5,760 bases of DNA from Nitrospirota bacterium (GTDB lineage: Bacteria > Nitrospirota > Thermodesulfovibrionia > Thermodesulfovibrionales > JdFR-88): positions 1 to 5,760 of the forward strand of contig JAKAGP010000142.1 in the NCBI GenBank assembly GCA_021825785.1, in the 5' to 3' direction. The notes beneath the pieces are model-generated. The model had not been told where the DNA came from and made no database searches. It saw only the letters and a list, made by a program, of their open reading frames with translations. The translations under genes were made by a program, and so were the position numbers. Below are positions 1 through 5,760 of the stretch, one piece after another (positions within the stretch are counted from its first letter, which is position 1; the number at the start of each line of letters is the position of its first letter).

Positions 1-2
1 TC

Positions 3-128
3 AACGAGATTGCGAGCAAGGCGATCGAGGTTCTGACCACGGGCGACAACGCGCCGGATGCAGCCTCAATCGGCAACCTTTTCTTCGAAATCGAGTCGCG
101 TATAGTCCGCGGCCGGATCCTGGCCGCG
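3..128 (+). CDS. Possible fragment of an unidentified protein at the left edge
   Basis: This stretch reads without a stop in one plus-strand frame from base 3 and continues off the left edge. The residues are protein-like (acidic, Ile/Ala-rich and helix-like), and about three quarters of the third codon positions are G or C, counted by hand. It ends at the point where the opposite-strand ComF gene stops resembling its family. I do not recognise the protein. The same frame stays open to 521, but beyond 128 it runs antisense to clearly conserved ComF sequence, so any real coding should end near 128. It could be one end of a different genome fragment joined to this one, or a chance open frame in GC-rich DNA. 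Confidence 0.25.
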
Positions 129-749
129 ACCGGTAGTGATGACATCGTCCACAAGAAGGACGGTCCTGCCGGAGACGGAATTTTTGTCTTTGGCTCCGCA
201 AATGAATGCCCCCTTCAGGTTCAGGATGCGCTCTTTTCTGTTCAATCCTGCCTGTGCGGGGGTGTCCTTGACCTTCTCCAGCGCGTGAGGAAGGAGCCTG
301 GCCCCCGTCCTCCGGGCTATCTCCCTGGCGATAAGCATGCTCTGGTTGAAACCGCGCTCCAGCAGCCTGCTTTTTGTGAGGGGTACGGCGGCAACGGCGT
401 CAACAGGCGGCAGCCCCATGGACAGGACCAGATCCGCCAAGGGCGGGGCGAGCCTGCGTATCGCGGAAAATTTATAACTGTGGATGGCCTCCTTCAGCGC
501 GCCCTCGAAAAGCCCGTATGAATAGGCTTTTGTAAAGGCAGGTTTGTCTGCCAGGCATTCCCCGCAGGTGATACCATGCCCGGAGGCCAGCGGTTCGCCG
601 CACACGGAGCAGGAAGGTCCATTATGGGCGGATATCGTCTGCCAGCAGCCCAGGCAGAGAGGGGCGTAACGCGCACTGCGCGACGGCATGCCGCATTGGG
701 GGCAGAGCGCGGGGAAAAAGCCATTAAGGAAAAGGTCTACGGGCCGCAG
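66..749 (-). CDS. comF: ComF-family phosphoribosyltransferase, C-terminus altered, start unresolved
   Basis: ComF proteins join an N-terminal zinc ribbon to a type I phosphoribosyltransferase domain; in naturally competent bacteria they support DNA uptake, and elsewhere the role is unclear. Numbering from 749, cysteine pairs lie at residues 16/19, 32/35, 47/50 and 62/65. The conserved RGFNQ motif follows, then DTPAQAGLNRKER, and the PRPP-binding motif VLLVDDVITTG at about 197-207. The first ATG in frame is at 689, but starting there would lose the first Cys pair and the preceding LFLNGFFP segment, both typical of the family. The upstream frame is open to a stop at 798-800 with no ATG, GTG or TTG. 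The boundary at 749 (a CTG) is drawn only to include the homology. After ITTG the last 20 residues do not resemble ComF, and about 25-35 usual C-terminal residues are missing. It follows purA closely and is probably last in the operon. Confidence 0.8.
   Translation of the reverse strand: MRPVDLFLNGFFPALCPQCGMPSRSARYAPLCLGCWQTISAHNGPSCSVCGEPLASGHGITCGECLADKPAFTKAYSYGLFEGALKEAIHSYKFSAIRRLAPPLADLVLSMGLPPVDAVAAVPLTKSRLLERGFNQSMLIAREIARRTGARLLPHALEKVKDTPAQAGLNRKERILNLKGAFICGAKDKNSVSGRTVLLVDDVITTGRGQDPAADYTRLDFEEKVAD
108..128. repeat. Short inverted repeat at the ComF breakpoint
   Basis: Two perfect 7-bp arms, CGCGGCC at 108-114 and GGCCGCG at 122-128, flank a 7-base centre containing GGATCC. The right arm ends one base before the last codon that matches the ComF family (Gly at 129-131). 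The placement suggests a recombination or assembly joint. The repeat itself is seen directly; its role is inferred. Confidence 0.55.
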
Positions 750-777
750 CTTAAACTTTAAAAAAAGCTTTCCCCCC

Positions 778-3647
<2,870 letters not shown>

Positions 3648-4799
3648 TTATGATGTCCTTTTCTCGATGAGTATCTCCTCGGCAGCGCCAACCCCGCTTC
3701 CAAGCTTTATGGGGTGGCCCAGGCCTTTGAGAGTCATCTCGACCGCGGAGACGGCAGTGATCACATCAAAAGTCCCGGCATAACCCAGGTGGGCGACGCG
3801 GAAGACCTTGCCCTTGAGCTTGTCCTGGCCGCCGGCTGCCGTGATCCCGTATTTTTCCCTCAGGGTCTTGTATATCTCCTGTCCGTCCACTCCTTCGGGG
3901 GCCTTTATCGCCGTTACCGAGTTGCTTGGAGACTGGATGGGGTATATCTCCAGCCCCATTGCCGAAACTGCATGCCTCATAGCGTTGGCAAGCCTCGCGT
4001 GGCGGGCAAATACGGCGCCCAGGCCTTCTTCCTCAAGCATCCCCAGGGCCGCATCGAGCCCTACGATGAGGGAGACGGCCGGGGTGAAATTGGTCTGGTT
4101 TTTCTTGAGGCCATCGCGCTCTTTTTTCAGGTTGAAATAGAAATGCGGCATCTTCGAGCCCTCGGCCTTTTCCCAAGCCTTTGCGGAGACGCTAAGGAAG
4201 GCCAGGCCCGGCGGGAGCATAAGCCCCTTCTGCGAGCCGCCGATCATAAGATCCACGCCCCATGCGTCCGTCTTCAGGTCATGGGCAACCAGGGCGCTGA
4301 TCGCGTCCACTATAAAAAGCACGTCTTTTTTATCTTTCAAGACCGCACCCACGGCCTCTACGTCATGGTAAACACCGGTAGATGTCTCGACCGCCTGCAT
4401 GAAGACGGCCTTTATGGAGGGGTCCTTCTCCAGCGCTCCGGCCACGTCCGCCGGATTGACGGCCTGTCCCCAGGGGACGGTTACTTCAGTTACCTGAAGG
4501 CCGTAAGCCTGGCATATCTTTGTCCACCGCTCACCAAACTTGCCGCCGTTCACGACGGCCACGTGCTCGCCCTGGTTAAAAAAGTTATTGACCGAGGCGG
4601 TCATCGCCCCGGTGCCGCTCGAAGTGAGAATGAGCGCGTCATTATTGGTCTGATAGAGCCATTTCAGCCTGTTCTTTGCCGACTCGAAGATCGGGATGAA
4701 GTCAGGGGCCCTGTGATGTATTATCGGCATGGCCATCCGGAGCAGGACCTCCGGCGGAACAGGTGTAGGTCCCGGAGCCAGTAGATAGCGCTTGAGCAT
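3648..4799 (-). CDS. Class V PLP aminotransferase, candidate phosphoserine aminotransferase
   Basis: This is a pyridoxal-phosphate enzyme of the alanine/serine-glyoxylate aminotransferase group (aminotransferase class V, fold type I). At 383 residues it is full length. Visible marks are the N-terminal LLAPGPTPVPPEV at 6-18, the phosphate-binding SSGTGAM at 60-66, Asp165 (IVDAIS) expected to pair with the pyridine nitrogen, and Lys191 in GSQKGLMLPPG as the Schiff-base lysine. The C-terminal small domain includes FRVAHLGYAGTFD at 333-345. Sequence alone fits alanine-glyoxylate, serine-pyruvate or serine-glyoxylate activity. Lying immediately before serA with no spacer, it may instead act on 3-phosphohydroxypyruvate in place of a classical SerC; this is inference from context. 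Relatives have sometimes been mislabelled as a soluble hydrogenase 42-kDa subunit. Start ATG 4799 has a strong ribosome site 8 bases upstream and is first in the operon. Confidence 0.9.
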   Translation of the reverse strand: MLKRYLLAPGPTPVPPEVLLRMAMPIIHHRAPDFIPIFESAKNRLKWLYQTNNDALILTSSGTGAMTASVNNFFNQGEHVAVVNGGKFGERWTKICQAYGLQVTEVTVPWGQAVNPADVAGALEKDPSIKAVFMQAVETSTGVYHDVEAVGAVLKDKKDVLFIVDAISALVAHDLKTDAWGVDLMIGGSQKGLMLPPGLAFLSVSAKAWEKAEGSKMPHFYFNLKKERDGLKKNQTNFTPAVSLIVGLDAALGMLEEEGLGAVFARHARLANAMRHAVSAMGLEIYPIQSPSNSVTAIKAPEGVDGQEIYKTLREKYGITAAGGQDKLKGKVFRVAHLGYAGTFDVITAVSAVEMTLKGLGHPIKLGSGVGAAEEILIEKRTS

Positions 4800-4807
4800 T
4801 TTTAAAC

Positions 4808-4814
4808 GTCCTCC
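4808..4814 (-). promoter_or_regulatory. Ribosome binding site of the aminotransferase gene
   Basis: On the minus strand this reads GGAGGAC, a near-perfect Shine-Dalgarno sequence, with 8 bases before the ATG at 4799. It supports that start and contrasts with cimA on the other side, which has no comparable site. Confidence 0.75.
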
Positions 4815-4845
4815 GCTAGAAGATTTTTCTTGTTAAGCCATAAAA

Positions 4846-4873
4846 ATTAACACAGCCGGAGAGGCTAGGTCAA
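4846..4873 (-). promoter_or_regulatory. Candidate sigma-70-type promoter of the aminotransferase-serA-purA-comF operon
   Basis: On the minus strand, TTGACC (complement of 4868-4873, five of six matches to the -35 consensus) is followed after 16 bases by GTTAAT (complement of 4846-4851, four of six matches to the -10). Transcription would start near 4838-4840. That leaves a leader of about 40 bases carrying the GGAGGAC ribosome site, too short for most riboswitches. This is a match by eye only. Confidence 0.4.
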
Positions 4874-4880
4874 GACGGAA

Positions 4881-4941
4881 GGGATTAATTATCCGTTAAT
4901 GGGTTAATTAAATGAGATAAATAATTAAATGTGTTAAATTA
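4881..4941. repeat. AT-rich TTAA-containing repeat cluster upstream of cimA
   Basis: TTAA occurs at 4885, 4896, 4904, 4908, 4925 and 4934, many of them 8-11 bases apart. GGGATTAATTA (4881-4891) and GGGTTAATTA (4901-4910) form an imperfect direct repeat 20 bases apart. TTAAAT recurs at 4925 and 4934, and TTAATTAA at 4904-4911 is a perfect palindrome. This is the most AT-rich part of the window. It could be a regulator-binding array, curved promoter DNA, or simply a relaxed intergenic composition. Confidence 0.45.
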
Positions 4942-4945
4942 TCTC
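4914..4945 (+). promoter_or_regulatory. Inverted repeat and weak promoter elements just before cimA
   Basis: GAGATAA at 4914-4920 and TTATCTC at 4939-4945 are perfect 7-bp arms separated by 18 bases, the right arm ending two bases before the cimA ATG. AATAAT at 4920-4925 matches five of six bases of a -10 element, but no good -35 lies at the right distance. No Shine-Dalgarno sequence precedes the ATG. The repeat may be an operator, or a weak RNA hairpin covering the ribosome entry site. The function is inferred. Confidence 0.3.
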
Positions 4946-4947
4946 CT

Positions 4948-5760
4948 ATGGGCCGGGTATTTATATATGACACGACCTTGCGGGACGGCTCCCAGGCTGA
5001 AGATATCTCCTTCTCCGTAGACGATAAATTAAGGATAACCGAAAAGCTCGATGAGCTGGGTGTCGATTATGTCGAGGGCGGCTGGCCGGCAAGCAACCCC
5101 AAGGACACCGAGTATTTTGAAAAGGTAAAAGCGCTTCACCTGAGAAAAGCCCGTGTGGTCGCCTTTGGCAGCACGCACAGGCCCGGGCACAAGGCTTCCG
5201 ACGACCAGAGCCTGAGGCACATAGTCCATTCAGGGGTAAAGGCCGCCACCATATTCGGAAAGACGTGGGATTTCCATGTCCGGGAGGCCCTCCGCGTCCC
5301 TCTGGAGGAAAACCTTAAGATCATCCGGGATTCCGTTTCCTTTCTCAAACAGAGCATCGAGCAGGTTTTTTTCGATGCCGAGCATTTTTTTGACGGATAC
5401 AAGGCGAACCCCGGATATGCCCTTAAATGCCTTGAAGCCGCCTCGCAGGGCGGCGCGGACTGCCTTGTGCTTTGCGACACCAACGGCGGGACGCTGCCGG
5501 ACACGCTCATACAGATCATCAAGGAAGTCAAGAAAATCGAAAAAATCAAAAAACAAAAAAATATAAAAACCCCTTTCGGCATACATGCCCATAACGATTC
5601 GGAGTGCGCCGTGGCCAATTCTCTTATCGCCGCCGGCCTGGGTGCGGTCCAGGTGCACGGCACCATAAACGGTTACGGTGAACGCTGCGGCAACGCCAAC
5701 CTCTGTTCCGTTATCCCGGCCCTCAAGCTGAAGATGGGTATTGAGTGCGTCACGGACGAT
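4948..5760 (+). CDS. cimA: Citramalate synthase, 5' part, continues past the window
   Basis: CimA condenses acetyl-CoA with pyruvate to (R)-citramalate, opening the threonine-independent route to isoleucine; it belongs to the DRE-TIM metallolyase family with 2-isopropylmalate synthase. The 271 residues visible cover the catalytic TIM barrel. DTTLRDGSQ at 8-16 holds the conserved Arg12 and metal ligand Asp13. EGGWPASNPKD is around 44-54, then IFGKTWDFHV, FFDAEHFFDGYKANP and LCDTNGGTLP. HAHND at 213-217 gives the two metal-binding histidines, and GTINGYGERCGNAN is at 238-251. The EGGWP, FGKTWD and FDAEHFFDGYKANP segments are typical of CimA rather than LeuA. The remaining C-terminal part, including the expected regulatory domain, lies outside. 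The ATG at 4948 is the only start in frame after a stop at 4918-4920 and fits the family N-terminus, though it lacks a ribosome site. Residues 195-207 form a Lys/Ile-rich insertion encoded by A-runs. Confidence 0.95.
   Translation, partial: MGRVFIYDTTLRDGSQAEDISFSVDDKLRITEKLDELGVDYVEGGWPASNPKDTEYFEKVKALHLRKARVVAFGSTHRPGHKASDDQSLRHIVHSGVKAATIFGKTWDFHVREALRVPLEENLKIIRDSVSFLKQSIEQVFFDAEHFFDGYKANPGYALKCLEAASQGGADCLVLCDTNGGTLPDTLIQIIKEVKKIEKIKKQKNIKTPFGIHAHNDSECAVANSLIAAGLGAVQVHGTINGYGERCGNANLCSVIPALKLKMGIECVTDD
5530..5569 (+). repeat. A-run-rich tract inside cimA
   Basis: Runs of 4, 6, 6, 7 and 5 adenines (at 5533, 5540, 5548, 5555 and 5565) recur every 7-10 bases. They encode a Lys/Ile-rich stretch between a barrel helix and the HAHND strand. 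The surrounding gene is much more GC-rich. The look is of slippage-driven expansion in a surface loop, and the frame is kept. Confidence 0.6.

Noticed and set aside
285..521. Plus-strand open frame opposite comF
   Set aside because: It is antisense to conserved ComF motifs including RGFNQ. It only extends the frame that looks coding left of 128.
3714..4784. Long plus-strand open frame of 356 codons opposite the aminotransferase
   Set aside because: It lies wholly antisense to a gene with clear PLP-enzyme motifs, and its product is rich in His, Arg and Gly with no recognisable domain. It is a shadow frame of GC-rich coding DNA.
4800..4860. Riboswitch or T-box leader before the aminotransferase
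   Set aside because: The candidate promoter leaves only about 40 bases of leader, with no stem plus terminator structure visible.
5136..5666. Overlapping minus-strand open frames of 176 and 142 codons
   Set aside because: Both are antisense to cimA. Their Phe/Leu/Ile-rich segment is only the complement of the A-run tract and not a real membrane segment.

Overview
The window carries a compact set of housekeeping biosynthesis genes from a bacterium. It is moderately GC-rich by eye, and its only AT-rich stretch is the divergent intergenic region at 4800-4947. There is no ribosomal RNA or other marker to fix the taxon. Citramalate synthase instead of threonine-based isoleucine synthesis, a long ACT-domain SerA, and a class V aminotransferase in the SerC position all fit an anaerobic or deep-branching lineage (Desulfobacterota, Nitrospirota or Omnitrophota-like), but this is only an inference.

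Layout. A minus-strand operon runs from about 4840 down to the left edge: class V aminotransferase (3648-4799), D-3-phosphoglycerate dehydrogenase serA (2067-3647), adenylosuccinate synthetase purA (778-2067), and a ComF-family phosphoribosyltransferase (66 to about 749). The genes are packed tightly. The aminotransferase TAA directly abuts the serA ATG, and the serA TGA shares one base with the purA ATG. The ComF coding region begins within a few dozen bases of the purA stop. Facing away from this operon, the 5' part of citramalate synthase cimA (4948 to beyond 5760) is on the plus strand. A 148-bp AT-rich region between the two units carries a plausible promoter for the minus operon and a cluster of TTAA-containing repeats in front of cimA.

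How the genes fit together. SerA oxidises 3-phosphoglycerate to 3-phosphohydroxypyruvate, and the adjacent aminotransferase is well placed to convert that to phosphoserine. Serine feeds glycine and one-carbon units into purine synthesis, and PurA commits IMP to AMP. ComF-family proteins are PRPP-type phosphoribosyltransferase folds often linked to DNA uptake or purine metabolism. CimA makes citramalate from pyruvate and acetyl-CoA for isoleucine. The region is therefore an amino-acid and purine module.

Two places look abnormal. At the left edge, ComF homology stops right after its PRPP-binding motif, exactly at the edge of a 21-bp inverted repeat. The 128 bases beyond look like a different coding sequence on the opposite strand, suggesting a chimeric joint or a rearrangement. 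At the ComF 5' end, a conserved zinc-ribbon cysteine pair lies upstream of the first ATG with no canonical start codon to include it. I see no evidence of a novel defence, mobile or RNA system in this window.
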